Shown here: one piece after another, positions 24,112-32,891 of the stretch
Numbering within the stretch: position 1 is the stretch's first letter
Layout: each line of letters begins with the position of its first letter
Source of the DNA: Gelidibacter maritimus
GTDB taxonomy: Bacteria; Bacteroidota; Bacteroidia; Flavobacteriales; Flavobacteriaceae
Direction: 5' to 3'
DNA: 33,263 nucleotides
Assembly: GCF_014062315.1 (NCBI RefSeq)
Contig: NZ_JACGLT010000024.1
Coordinates: forward strand, 1-33,263
Position numbers and translations under genes: made by a program
The notes under the pieces: generated by a model
Told to the model about the DNA's origin: nothing
What the model saw: only the letters and a program-made list of their open reading frames with translations
Database searches by the model: none

Positions 24112-26565
24112 ATGCAACATTTTATAGACGTCATACTTCCCGTTCCACTTGAAAGGTTGTTTACCTACAGCATCACCCAAGCCGAATCAGAGTTTTTAAA
24201 AGCGGGGATGCGGGTGGCGGTACCTTTCGGTAAAAGTAAAATTTACACTGCATTGGTATTTAAAGTTCACCAGCAACAACCTGTCGCTTATGAGGCCAAA
24301 GAGATTCATCAAATATTGGATGATGCACCTATCATTACGCAGACGCAGTTAACCCATTGGCAGTGGATTTCAGAGTACTACCTTTGCACTTTAGGCGATG
24401 TGTTAAGAGCGGCATTGCCGAACTCGTTTTTGTTGGAAAGCGAAACCATCATCACCAAAAACAACGATAAGACCATCAATGATGCGGATCTAAAGGATGA
24501 AGAGTTTTTGGTGTATGAGGCACTGCATCATCAATCGTCTCTAAAACTTCACGATTTGATCAGTATTCTCGATAAGAAGAATGTGTTTCCAGTAATCAAT
24601 TCCTTGTTGGATAAAGACGCAATTGTGCTTCAGGAAGAGGTCTATGAGAAGTACAAGCCAAAATTGGTGCGCTATGTCAAGCTGAATTCGCAGCATTCAG
24701 AATCGGGAAAATTACAGGATTTATTGGAGGAATTAAGTCGCGCGCCAAAACAGAGGGACGTGATCATGACCTTATTCTCAATTTCGGCCCAAACAAAAAA
24801 ACCAATAAAAGTTTCGGAATTATCGGAAGCCAGTGATGCGTCTCCGGCCATTATCAAATCCTTGATCGATAAGGAGATTTTAACCGAATATCATTTACAG
24901 GAAGATCGTGTTGCCTATTCAGGAGATCCCAATGAGGCATCAAAGACACTAAACATCCACCAAGAGAAAGCTCTTAGGGAGATTCAGCAATCTTTTGAGA
25001 AATACAACATTACTTTACTTCATGGAGTGACCTCTTCCGGTAAGACGGAAGTTTATGTTAAACTTATAGAAGAGGTCATTAGCACTGGAAAACAAGTGTT
25101 GTATTTGCTTCCTGAAATTGCTCTGACCACGCAATTGGTCAGCCGGTTGGAAACTTATTTTGGCGGAAAGGTTGCTGTCTATCATTCCAAATACTCCTCA
25201 CACGAACGCTTGGAACTTTGGAACAACGTTTTAGAAAACCAACCTAAGGCGCAGATTGTATTAGGCGCACGTTCTTCAATATTTTTGCCATTTCACAATC
25301 TCGGTTTGGTCATTGTTGATGAAGAGCACGAAACCTCCTTCAAGCAATTTGACCCTGCGCCAAGATATCACGCTCGTGATGCTGCCATTGTATTGGCGTC
25401 TCTTTTTAAAAGCAAAACCTTGTTGGGTTCGGCTACACCAAGTTTGGAAAGTTACTATAATGTCAAGCAGGGCAAATATGGTTTGGTGGAAATTACCCAC
25501 CGATTCAATGATGTCATGATGCCCGATATTGAGTTGGTTGATATTCAGGATAAGCGTAAACGTAAACGCATGACCGGGCATTTTAGCGACCGATTGATTG
25601 AAGAAATGACCGAAGCATTGCGGGTGGGCCATCAAATTATTCTGTTCCAAAATCGGCGTGGATTCTCGCCCATTGTAGAATGTACTACTTGTGGTCATGC
25701 GCCACAGTGCCCTAATTGCGATGTCAGTTTGACCTTTCATCAATTCAAGAATGAATTGCGCTGTCATTATTGTGGTTATTATACAGCAATGCTCAAAAAC
25801 TGTATGGCCTGTGGCAGTGTGGAGTTGGATACTAAGGGTTTTGGTACGGAGCAGGTTCAGGATGAAGCCCAGGAATTGTTTCCAGAGCACAAGGTAGGAC
25901 GGATGGACTTGGATACCACCCGGGGTAAATTTGGGTATGATAAAATCATCACCGCTTTTGAACAAAAGGAGATTGATATTTTGGTGGGCACCCAAATGTT
26001 GACCAAGGGTTTGGACTTTAGAAACGTGAAGCTTGTGGGTATTATGAATGCTGATAATATGCTCAATTTTCCCGATTTTAGAGCGCTTGAGAGGAGTTTC
26101 CAATTAATGCTACAGGTGTCGGGTAGGGCAGGGCGCACGGATGAAAGAGGAAAGGTGTTGATACAGACCTATAATCCGCACCATAGGATCCTGCACCAGG
26201 TTTCAACCAATAATTATGCAGAGATGTATTTGGAGCAGATGGATGAACGGCATAATTTTAAATACCCACCAGTTTACAGGTTGATCAAGATTACCTTAAA
26301 GCATAAAGACTATAATAAAGTAAATATTGGTGCCGAATGGTACGCCACGGGCTTAAGGCAGGTTTTTAAAAGTCATATTTTAGGACCGGAATTTCCACCA
26401 ATTTCCCGAATCAGGAACCAGTTTCATAAAAACATCCTTGTTAAGATTCCACCACAGCAGTCGCTATCAAAAACTAAAAAAGCCATTGTTAAGATTAACA
26501 ATAGCTTTTTAAGTATTAAAGAATTTAGGTCGGTTAGGGTGATTCTAAATGTCGATAACTTTTAG
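24112..26565 (+). CDS. priA: Primosomal replication protein N' (replication-restart helicase)
   Basis: 817 aa, somewhat longer than E. coli PriA (732). PriA binds stalled forks and loads the replisome outside oriC. The N-terminal 3'-DNA binding domain (VILPVPLERLFTYSI, RVAVPFGKSK) is followed by a winged-helix region, then the helicase: Walker A GVTSSGKTEVY (about 305-315), Walker B VDEEHE (about 402-407) and GSATPSLES. A zinc region has eight cysteines as four CxxC-type pairs (about 524-568), and LVGTQMLTKGLDF and QVSGRAGR are the later helicase motifs. The C-terminus is intact. Co-transcribed with nadC and yihY. Confidence 0.96.
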   Translation: MQHFIDVILPVPLERLFTYSITQAESEFLKAGMRVAVPFGKSKIYTALVFKVHQQQPVAYEAKEIHQILDDAPIITQTQLTHWQWISEYYLCTLGDVLRAALPNSFLLESETIITKNNDKTINDADLKDEEFLVYEALHHQSSLKLHDLISILDKKNVFPVINSLLDKDAIVLQEEVYEKYKPKLVRYVKLNSQHSESGKLQDLLEELSRAPKQRDVIMTLFSISAQTKKPIKVSELSEASDASPAIIKSLIDKEILTEYHLQEDRVAYSGDPNEASKTLNIHQEKALREIQQSFEKYNITLLHGVTSSGKTEVYVKLIEEVISTGKQVLYLLPEIALTTQLVSRLETYFGGKVAVYHSKYSSHERLELWNNVLENQPKAQIVLGARSSIFLPFHNLGLVIVDEEHETSFKQFDPAPRYHARDAAIVLASLFKSKTLLGSATPSLESYYNVKQGKYGLVEITHRFNDVMMPDIELVDIQDKRKRKRMTGHFSDRLIEEMTEALRVGHQIILFQNRRGFSPIVECTTCGHAPQCPNCDVSLTFHQFKNELRCHYCGYYTAMLKNCMACGSVELDTKGFGTEQVQDEAQELFPEHKVGRMDLDTTRGKFGYDKIITAFEQKEIDILVGTQMLTKGLDFRNVKLVGIMNADNMLNFPDFRALERSFQLMLQVSGRAGRTDERGKVLIQTYNPHHRILHQVSTNNYAEMYLEQMDERHNFKYPPVYRLIKITLKHKDYNKVNIGAEWYATGLRQVFKSHILGPEFPPISRIRNQFHKNILVKIPPQQSLSKTKKAIVKINNSFLSIKEFRSVRVILNVDNF

Positions 26566-26570
26566 TGAGA

Positions 26571-26692
26571 TAGAAATTTGGAACAAATTTCGTAATCGAA
26601 CCAATCCCGCTCCTCGGCGGGATCTCTTCTTGTGCTTACTTTACTCGTTATAGAAATTTGGTACAAATTTGATAATCGAACTCATCCCGCTC
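26571..26692. repeat. Two direct repeats with an 80-bp period
   Basis: TAGAAATTTGGAACAAATTT (26571) recurs as TAGAAATTTGGTACAAATTT (26651), and homology runs on through TAATCGAAC and ATCCCGCTCC to 26612 and 26692. Each copy ends at the start of a GC-rich hairpin. The duplicated module lies just after priA. Confidence 0.75.
26604..26630 (+). terminator. Hairpin after priA, possible terminator
   Basis: ATCCCGC and GCGGGAT form a perfect 7-bp stem around TCCTCG, ending 58 nt after the priA stop and followed by the pyrimidine run CTCTTCTTG. The tail lacks a strong U tract, so it may act only weakly or be a REP element. A second hairpin (TCCCGA TACT TCGGGA, about 26691-26706) ends the second repeat copy. 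Confidence 0.45.
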
Positions 26693-26812
26693 CCGATACT
26701 TCGGGATTAGCGGAACCTCACTATGTAGTTTAATTATATGGTGTTTTAAAACTTGGTGTACTGTATTAATACTTCCGCTTACCACTACTTTGGATTTGGA
26801 GCTTAAGTGTGG

Positions 26813-27508
26813 TTAGATATTGTTTAGTGCATCTACAAGTTCTGTCTTTTTATTCCTGCTCAAAGGAATTTCATAGGCTCCAACTTCAACATTTTTACTG
26901 TTAAAGCGGTCCACTTTATCCAAGTTGACAATGTAGGATTTGTGAATTCTTAAAAATTTACCTTCTGGCAATTCCTGCTCAAAGGCTTTCATGGTTGAAA
27001 GTACAACCAAGCTGTTCTCTTCGGTAACCAATTTAACGTAGTCGCCAAGGGCTTCAATCCATTTGATGTCCTTAATATAGACTTTACGCTTTTTTAAATT
27101 GCTTTTAACAAAGATGTGCTCGCCATCAGCTTCGTTGAAGTCGAGTTTTAGTTTGTGCTGTTCGAGCGCTTTATCTACGGCGGTATTAAATCGTTCTCTG
27201 GTAATTGGCTTTTGTAGATAATCGGTGGCGTCATAATTAAAGGCCTTAAACGCGTATTCCGTTTTGCCTGTCACAAAAATAATTTGGGGTTTATTGTTGA
27301 GAACGTCAAGTAGCTCAAAACCATTAAGAACTGGCATTTCAATATCCAAGAAGATGAGATCTACTTTATGGGTATTTAAGCCATTTTTGGTTTCAAGTGC
27401 GCTACTGTATTCTGCAATAAGGTTAAGTGATGAATGATTTTCAATTAACTTTACAATCGATAAGCGTTGTATCGCAGAGTCATCTACTACTACACAGTTT
27501 AAAGTCAT
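26813..27508 (-). CDS. LytTR-family response regulator
   Basis: 231 aa from ATG 27508; the open frame reaches 27577, but the 23 extra residues are unlike a receiver and MTLNCVVVDDS is the normal start. The receiver has VVVDD, phosphoacceptor D in LIFLDIEMP and K in YLQKP. The LytTR DNA-binding domain begins near HIFVKSNLKKRKVYIKDIKWIEALGDYVKL and runs to the C-terminus with FLRIHKSYIVNLDKV. It would bind paired direct repeats and act with a LytS-type kinase. The nearest such kinase is at 19367. It is divergent from rpsF, with about 200 nt shared. Confidence 0.92.
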   Translation of the reverse strand: MTLNCVVVDDSAIQRLSIVKLIENHSSLNLIAEYSSALETKNGLNTHKVDLIFLDIEMPVLNGFELLDVLNNKPQIIFVTGKTEYAFKAFNYDATDYLQKPITRERFNTAVDKALEQHKLKLDFNEADGEHIFVKSNLKKRKVYIKDIKWIEALGDYVKLVTEENSLVVLSTMKAFEQELPEGKFLRIHKSYIVNLDKVDRFNSKNVEVGAYEIPLSRNKKTELVDALNNI

Positions 27509-27645
27509 AACATTTGATTTATTTAGGTTAAGATATCGACAATAGTACGAATAATTCGGACAAAAACCAAATAACATCGATAAACTGTTGAAATTAACAT
27601 TATTTTTAATACCTGAATTTTGATGGAAAATTACTCAAACTTTTG

Positions 27646-27676
27646 TTGTAAGAACCATTAATAATGGTTATTTTTG
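27646..27676 (+). promoter_or_regulatory. Promoter for the rpsF operon
   Basis: TTG (27646-27648), a 20-nt spacer, and a perfect TAnnTTTG box TATTTTTG (27669-27676), followed by CAGC. The element lies 31 nt before the rpsF start codon. The same 12-mer TATTTTTGCAGC is present before hisS. Confidence 0.75.
27653..27669. promoter_or_regulatory. Perfect palindrome inside the rpsF promoter spacer
   Basis: AACCATTA-A-TAATGGTT has 8-bp arms and a 1-nt centre. It fills most of the spacer between the TTG and TATTTTTG boxes, where a bound repressor or a melted hairpin would interfere with sigma contacts. No known Bacteroidota factor is assigned. Confidence 0.5.
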
Positions 27677-27707
27677 CAGCCATTTTTAATTATTAAATAT
27701 ACATTAT

Positions 27708-28046
27708 ATGAATCATTATGAAACTGTTTTCATCTTAAATCCCGTTTTATCTGAGACCCAGATAAAGGAAACAGTAGAGAAATACGAAGATTTTCTTGTT
27801 TCTAGAGGAGCAAAGATGGTATCCAAAGAAGATTGGGGCTTAAAAAAATTGGCCTATCCAATCCAGAACAAAAAGAGTGGATTTTACCACTTGTTTGAGT
27901 TTACTGTAGATGGTAAAGTCATCAATGAACTAGAAGTAGAGTTTAGACGTGACGAGCGTTTTATGCGTTATTTAACGGTGAAATTGGACAAACATGCCAT
28001 TTCTTGGGCGGAAAGAAGAAGAACTAAACTTAAACAAAAAGCGTAA
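27708..28046 (+). CDS. rpsF: 30S ribosomal protein bS6
   Basis: 112 aa, with the bS6 pattern [53 protein letters not shown] and [18 protein letters not shown]. bS6 binds 16S rRNA with bS18 on the platform. It is first in the rpsF-rpsR-rplI operon, with 2 nt before rpsR. The ssb gene often found between these genes in other phyla is absent, as is usual in Bacteroidota. A strong promoter with an internal palindrome is upstream. Confidence 0.97.
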   Translation: MNHYETVFILNPVLSETQIKETVEKYEDFLVSRGAKMVSKEDWGLKKLAYPIQNKKSGFYHLFEFTVDGKVINELEVEFRRDERFMRYLTVKLDKHAISWAERRRTKLKQKA

Positions 28047-28048
28047 TT

Positions 28049-28345
28049 ATGTCATCAATAGAACAACAAGCTAAAGGAAAAAAAGATGGTGAGATCAGAT
28101 ACCTGACCCCATTGAATATTGATACTAGTAAAACGAAAAAATACTGTCGTTTCCAAAAGTCTGGTATCAAATATGTTGATTACAAAGACGCCGATTGGTT
28201 ATTGGGCTTTGTAAATGAGCAAGGTAAATTGTTGCCAAGACGTTTAACGGGAACCTCGTTAAAATATCAAAGAAAAGTATCTGTAGCGGTAAAGAGAGCG
28301 CGTCACCTTGCGTTGATGCCTTATGTAGCAGATTTATTAAAATAA
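28049..28345 (+). CDS. rpsR: 30S ribosomal protein bS18
   Basis: 98 aa, standard for Bacteroidota bS18, with an N-terminal extension ([22 protein letters not shown]) before the conserved IDYKDxxxL-like core ([52 protein letters not shown]). bS18 partners bS6 on the 30S platform. It is 2 nt after rpsF and 13 nt before rplI, so translation is coupled or closely spaced. Confidence 0.97.
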   Translation: MSSIEQQAKGKKDGEIRYLTPLNIDTSKTKKYCRFQKSGIKYVDYKDADWLLGFVNEQGKLLPRRLTGTSLKYQRKVSVAVKRARHLALMPYVADLLK

Positions 28346-28358
28346 TAAAAACATAACT

Positions 28359-28820
28359 ATGGAACTTATATTAAAACAAGACGTTGAAAATTTAGGATTT
28401 AAAGACGATGTGGTAACGGTTAAGAACGGTTATGGTAGAAACTTTTTAATTCCTCAAGGATTAGCGATAATGGCAACGGTTTCAGCTAAAAAAGTATTGG
28501 CTGAAAACTTGAAGCAACGTGCTTATAAAGAGAAACAAATTATTGAAGACGCTAAAAAAGAAGCGGAAGCAATAAAAGAATTGGATATCAAATTAACTTC
28601 TAAAACGAGTGCTGGAGCAACTGCAGGCGATAAAATATTTGGTTCTATTACCAATATTGATTTGGCAAATGCATTGAACAATGAAGGCATTTCAATTGAT
28701 AAGAAATATATCGCCATTACAGGTGGTAATATCAAGCGATTGGGTCAATACGATGCGGTTATCAGACTACATAGAGATGTCACCGTTGATTTGACTTTTG
28801 AAGTTATTGCAGAAGCATAA
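28359..28820 (+). CDS. rplI: 50S ribosomal protein bL9
   Basis: 153 aa. The N-terminal rRNA-binding domain carries the family signature MELILKQDVENLGFKDDVVTVKNGYGRNFLIPQG; a long connecting helix and the C-terminal domain (AGDKIFGSITNIDLANAL ... HRDVTVDLTFEVIAEA) follow. bL9 bridges the base of the L1 stalk and helps keep frame. It is the last gene of the operon, followed 19 nt later by an intrinsic terminator. Confidence 0.97.
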   Translation: MELILKQDVENLGFKDDVVTVKNGYGRNFLIPQGLAIMATVSAKKVLAENLKQRAYKEKQIIEDAKKEAEAIKELDIKLTSKTSAGATAGDKIFGSITNIDLANALNNEGISIDKKYIAITGGNIKRLGQYDAVIRLHRDVTVDLTFEVIAEA

Positions 28821-28839
28821 TTTTCAAAACAAATTTTTT

Positions 28840-28875
28840 AAAAAGCCTCAATCCTTATTGGAATGGGGCTTTTTT
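28840..28875 (+). terminator. Rho-independent terminator of the rpsF-rpsR-rplI operon
   Basis: AAAAAGCCTCAATCC pairs with GGAATGGGGCTTTTT around a TTATT loop: 14 of 15 positions pair, including one G-T wobble. A run of six T residues closes it, and the A-tract on the left would allow it to work in reverse too. It is the clearest terminator in the window. Confidence 0.9.
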
Positions 28876-28999
28876 CATAATTATTAATCTTTATTTTAAA
28901 GAATCATTGGCTATTCTATGGCTATTATGCTTGACAGAGCAAGCTTTAGATGTCGACTAAAATAGGCTCCCATTTTAGGGAAATCTTGAGACAACAACT

Positions 29000-29476
29000 A
29001 TGAAATATACAAGACTTACTAAAGAACAATTTGAAGAACTGCACCAGGAATTTATTAATTTTTTGGCCACACAATCCATAACTGCCGAAGAATGGGCCGA
29101 TATTAAAGCCAATAAGCCCGAAGTTGCGGAAGAGGAATTGGATGTGTTCAGCGATCTGGTTTGGGAGGGTGTGTTAAGTAAAGTAGTTTATTTAGAACAT
29201 ATTTCGCCACAACAAATGCACTTGTTCCATTTAAAGGATAAGGAGATGCAGTTAATTGCCATAAAATTAAAAATTGATACGGTTGATCTGACCACGTCTG
29301 AAGGGTTCCAATGGTTTAGGGAAAATCTTCTTTCTGATGACGTCGAATTCTTAACCGCCAATAAAGCCTATTCAGAAGATAAGGCCTTAGATAAATTTAA
29401 GCTTATCCAACAAGGCGGGGTAATCACCAAAGGCGAACTGTATAAGTATTTTGAAAAACTGGTTTTGAAGGAATAG
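29000..29476 (+). CDS. DUF6495 family protein
   Basis: 158 aa, soluble, acidic. It opens MKYTRLTKEQFEELHQEFINFLATQSI and keeps the order SDLVWEGVLSKVVYLEHISPQQMHLFHL typical of the Bacteroidota family I know as DUF6495. No catalytic motif or membrane segment is present. The gene stands alone after the ribosomal-protein terminator, and its place downstream of rplI is, as far as I recall, seen in related flavobacteria. Function is unknown. Confidence 0.72.
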   Translation: MKYTRLTKEQFEELHQEFINFLATQSITAEEWADIKANKPEVAEEELDVFSDLVWEGVLSKVVYLEHISPQQMHLFHLKDKEMQLIAIKLKIDTVDLTTSEGFQWFRENLLSDDVEFLTANKAYSEDKALDKFKLIQQGGVITKGELYKYFEKLVLKE

Positions 29477-29721
29477 CTTGAGTAACACCAAGCACGCGGT
29501 GTGCAAAGTTATTACCTTCAAATTTTTTCCGATGTCTTCTGATTACTCCATCGCGGTCAATCTCAACTTTAACTTCCCATCTTCACAAGTGGTATGGATG
29601 GGAAAGCAATATCATGTTCATCAACCGATAAGGCTTCACATAATTTGTAAAAACTTGTTGGATGGAAGTGTGGTTACGATATCTGTGGGAAAATTAAAAG
29701 CGCAGTGGTCCACATTGTTTT

Positions 29722-30963
29722 CTACTCATAGCGCAACGACTCCACCGGGTCCAATTTAGCAGCTTTTACAGCAGGAAGCAATCCCGCAACCACGGCGACA
29801 ATAAAGGCAATGGTGAAGGCACTAAACATAGCCAACCATGGTGTTGAGAATTGAAAATCGGCAGCCGCCGAAACGCCATACCCGATAAGCACACCCAATA
29901 CAATTCCGATGATACCTCCCAATTGTCCGATGATGATAGCTTCCATAAAAAATTGCGACGCAATCACTTTTCTTTTAGCGCCCAATGCTTTCCTAACCCC
30001 AATCTCCCGAGTACGTTCGGTCACGGATACAAACAATATATTCATCAACGCAATAGACGACCCTAAAATGGTAATTAAGCTAATCACCCATGCAGCCACA
30101 TACAAATATTCTGTGATGGACCCGATACGGTTGATGAGGTCGTCACTACGTTCAATTCCAAAATCGTTCTCTTCAATCGGATTTAGATTTCTTATATTTC
30201 TAAAAGTCAATATAGCGTCATCTTGCGCGCCTTCCAGCATGTCTTTATTATCGGTTTTTACGCTCAGACTGTAATTGATGTTTGGGCCGGTAAATAAGGT
30301 TCTTGCTTTTTGAAGGGGAATCATCATGCGTAGATCCTGATTGTTCCCAAAACTCGAGCCTTTTTCTTTTAATACTCCGATCACTCTAAATTTTGCTCCT
30401 CTCACACTGATGGTTTGCCCAATTGGGTTGACATCGCTCAAAATGGCTTTGGCTAAATCGCTTCCAATAACACAAAGGTTTGTGCTGTTTTCAATATCGA
30501 AATAATTGAACTCCCGACCTTCGCTAACTTCCAATCCAGAGTTCTGGATATAGTTTTCATTCACCCCTAAAACCATGACCTCCGGGTCTGTTTTTTTATT
30601 TTCGTATTTCACTTCAGCAGCTTGAGTACCGACAAAAGAAACAGATACTTGCGTGAATGGAAAATTATATTGGTCTTCAAAGTCCTTCACATTTCTATAG
30701 GAAATGATGGGATTGATTTTCTGAACCTCTTTACCGCTCTGGCGTTGGGTAGTAAATTCGTAGCGTTGAAAGTTAAAAGTATTAGCGCCCATTGATGAGA
30801 AATCGCTTGAAATGGTATTCTCCAATGCCGATACAGCACTTAAAATCCCAACCAAAGCCGTGATTCCAATCGCAATGATCAGAATGGTCAAAATGGTACG
30901 TAACAGCTGGGTGCGGATGGAATTAAGGGCAATCCGAATATTTTCTCTGAATAATGAAAACAT
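29722..30963 (-). CDS. MacB/FtsX-family ABC transporter permease
   Basis: 413 aa with the MacB layout. TM1 (about 18-42) follows a basic start (FRENIRIALNSIRTQLLRTILTILIIAIGITALVG). A periplasmic core of ~230 residues comes next, and three helices (about 287-312, 336-365 and 375-400) form the FtsX domain, with SVTERTREIGVRKALGAKRKVIASQFFMEA between the first and second. Relatives export peptides, lipoproteins or macrolides by mechanotransmission, driven by a separate ATPase. No ATPase or membrane-fusion gene adjoins it, so its partner must be elsewhere. The ~245 nt between this stop and the DUF6495 gene contain no convincing gene. Confidence 0.9.
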   Translation of the reverse strand: MFSLFRENIRIALNSIRTQLLRTILTILIIAIGITALVGILSAVSALENTISSDFSSMGANTFNFQRYEFTTQRQSGKEVQKINPIISYRNVKDFEDQYNFPFTQVSVSFVGTQAAEVKYENKKTDPEVMVLGVNENYIQNSGLEVSEGREFNYFDIENSTNLCVIGSDLAKAILSDVNPIGQTISVRGAKFRVIGVLKEKGSSFGNNQDLRMMIPLQKARTLFTGPNINYSLSVKTDNKDMLEGAQDDAILTFRNIRNLNPIEENDFGIERSDDLINRIGSITEYLYVAAWVISLITILGSSIALMNILFVSVTERTREIGVRKALGAKRKVIASQFFMEAIIIGQLGGIIGIVLGVLIGYGVSAAADFQFSTPWLAMFSAFTIAFIVAVVAGLLPAVKAAKLDPVESLRYE

Positions 30964-31340
30964 AAATACTTAGGTGTTCTTGTTATGGTTGAATGACTAT
31001 AAGACTACAAACATTCAATAAAGTTACTATAAATTTGAAATAAGCAGGCTATTTTTTTATTTTGCCCTGATAAATCCTGTGGACACCTGTTGATGGCTGG
31101 CGAATAATGTAGATGACGCAGATGCTTGGTGCGTAAATCTAATTTCGTACGATACCTAATTTTACCTTCACATTTTTTAATACCAAAACAGCGATGTCTC
31201 TTTGAGGCGGCATCTATTGCCCTGATATAGCGAAAATATGCAGCTCTTTAATAGGAAACCAATTACAACTGATAGGACGAGCCATTATAATCAAAAAATA
31301 CAACACTCCTTGGCTGCGCGGACTAAAGAATAAGCTCACT
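30964..31340. other. Non-coding upstream region between permease and hisS
   Basis: No ORF of usable size is seen. A weak inverted repeat GATGTC ... GGCATC lies near 31192-31213. The minus-strand promoter of the permease should be at the left end, but no clear TAnnTTTG match was found. Confidence 0.4.
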
Positions 31341-31345
31341 ATTTT

Positions 31346-31378
31346 TTTGTCCTAATTCCTATAATTATGATATTTTTG
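31346..31378 (+). promoter_or_regulatory. Promoter for hisS
   Basis: TTTG (31346-31349), a 21-nt spacer, and a perfect TAnnTTTG match TATTTTTG (31371-31378). The box is followed by CAGC, as at rpsF. The predicted RNA would have an unusually long leader of about 135 nt before the conserved hisS start. Confidence 0.7.
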
Positions 31379-31470
31379 CAGCAATACAAGTATTAAGAAA
31401 AAGATTCCTGCTGGAGTTCATTTGGAGCGTAATTGACAGCGAGGAATTATGAATATAATTTTAACGAAAT

Positions 31471-31514
31471 CCCCGCTTACGCGAGGAATAAAGAGATTCC
31501 CGTATTCGCGGGAA
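31471..31514. repeat. Pair of REP-like hairpins at the 5' end of hisS
   Basis: CCCCGC TTAC GCGAGG (31471-31486) pairs at five of six positions, and TTCCCG TATTCG CGGGAA (31497-31514) is a perfect 6-bp stem. Both are of the CCCGC/GCGGG type found elsewhere in the window. They lie between an upstream in-frame ATG (31449) and the conserved HisRS start (31521). Confidence 0.6.
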
Positions 31515-31520
31515 GTTGAT

Positions 31521-32891
31521 ATGGCAAAAAAACCAAGCATCCCAAAAGGCACACGCGATTTCAATCCCGAAGAAGTTGCAAAACGTAATTATATTTTCAA
31601 CACCATCCGTCAGAAATTTGAGCGATTCGGATTTCAACCTATTGAAACGCCGAGTTTTGAAAACTCAGAAACCCTTATGGGAAAATATGGCGAAGAAGGT
31701 GACCGCTTGATTTTTAAGATTTTGAATTCAGGCGATTTTCTGAGCAAGGCCAATCAGGAGGCTTATGCCGCCAAGGATGCGCTTAAATTAACACCCTCGA
31801 TTTCTGAAAAAGCGCTTCGCTACGATTTGACCGTGCCGTTTGCCAGGTACGTGGTTCAGCACCAAAATGATATCGAAATGCCTTTTAAACGCTACCAAAT
31901 CCAACCGGTTTGGAGGGCAGACCGCCCACAAAAAGGCCGATTCAGAGAGTTTTTCCAATGTGATGCCGATGTGGTTGGATCGCAATCTTTATGGCAGGAA
32001 GTAGAATTTGTGCAATTGTATGATGCTGTATTTACGGCCTTGAAATTGGACGGCGTGACCATTAAAATCAACAATCGTAAGATCTTGGCGGGAATTGCAG
32101 AAGTCATCGGCGCACAAGATAAATTGATCGATTTTACCGTGGCCCTCGATAAGTTGGATAAAATAGGAGAGGCGAAGGTCAAGGAAGAAATGTTGGGCAA
32201 GGGGATTCCTGAGTCCGGGATTGAAAAGTTACAGCCCTTGTTTAGTTTATCAGGGACATTCGAATCGCAAATTGCTCAATTAAAGACCATATTATCCACT
32301 TCTGAACAAGGTAAAAAAGGTATTGAAGAATTGGAGTTTATAGACAAGGCTATTTGCGAGTTGAAATTGCAATCGGCTAGCTTGGAACTGGATGTCACTT
32401 TGGCGCGTGGCCTTAATTACTATACCGGCGCGATTTTAGAAGTCTCGGCTCCAAAGGAGGTTGCCATGGGCTCCATTGGAGGTGGTGGTCGTTATGACGA
32501 TCTTACGGGAATTTTTGGATTAAAGGACGTGAGTGGTGTAGGCATCAGTTTTGGACTCGATCGTATTTACTTGGTATTGGAGGCCCTGAATTTGTTTCCA
32601 GAAACCATCACCAATACGGTAAAAGCTTTGTTCATTAATTTCGGTGAAACAGAAGCCCTTGCTAGTATGAAAGCCATTAAAGAACTCAGAGAAAATGGCA
32701 TCAATGCCGAATTGTATCCCGATAATAAAAAAACCGTACGACAGTTTAATTATGCCAATAAACGCAACATTCCGAATGTTGTTTTAGTGGGGGCATCAGA
32801 ATTGGAGGCCGGAACCTACACGCTTAAAAACATGGATAGTGGCGATCAGCAGTCGGTGGACTTAGAAACTTTGGTGGCATTGTTGAAATAG
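31521..32891 (+). CDS. hisS: Histidyl-tRNA synthetase
   Basis: 456 aa from ATG 31521 (MAKKPSIPKGTRDF, the expected class IIa N-terminus). The frame is open upstream to ATG 31449, which would add 24 residues encoded by REP-like DNA. Motif 1 surrounds GFQPIETPSFE; motif 2 is RPQKGRFREFFQCDADVVG; the histidine-specific LARGLNYYTGAI and the motif 3 GGGGRYDDL ... GVGISFGLDR are intact. The C-terminal anticodon-binding domain (KALFINFGE ... NVVLVGASELEAGTY) is complete. It charges tRNA-His in the cytoplasm. Confidence 0.96.
   Translation: MAKKPSIPKGTRDFNPEEVAKRNYIFNTIRQKFERFGFQPIETPSFENSETLMGKYGEEGDRLIFKILNSGDFLSKANQEAYAAKDALKLTPSISEKALRYDLTVPFARYVVQHQNDIEMPFKRYQIQPVWRADRPQKGRFREFFQCDADVVGSQSLWQEVEFVQLYDAVFTALKLDGVTIKINNRKILAGIAEVIGAQDKLIDFTVALDKLDKIGEAKVKEEMLGKGIPESGIEKLQPLFSLSGTFESQIAQLKTILSTSEQGKKGIEELEFIDKAICELKLQSASLELDVTLARGLNYYTGAILEVSAPKEVAMGSIGGGGRYDDLTGIFGLKDVSGVGISFGLDRIYLVLEALNLFPETITNTVKALFINFGETEALASMKAIKELRENGINAELYPDNKKTVRQFNYANKRNIPNVVLVGASELEAGTYTLKNMDSGDQQSVDLETLVALLK

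Noticed and set aside
25276-26103. 275-aa antisense ORF inside priA
   Set aside because: It lies wholly opposite the conserved helicase and zinc region of priA; no recognisable domain. Treated as a shadow frame.
29478-29759. 93-aa ORF starting with TTG after the DUF6495 gene
   Set aside because: The last residues are antisense to the permease C-terminus and no family is recognisable. A short antisense frame of ~35 codons in the same gap (minus strand) is also not convincing.
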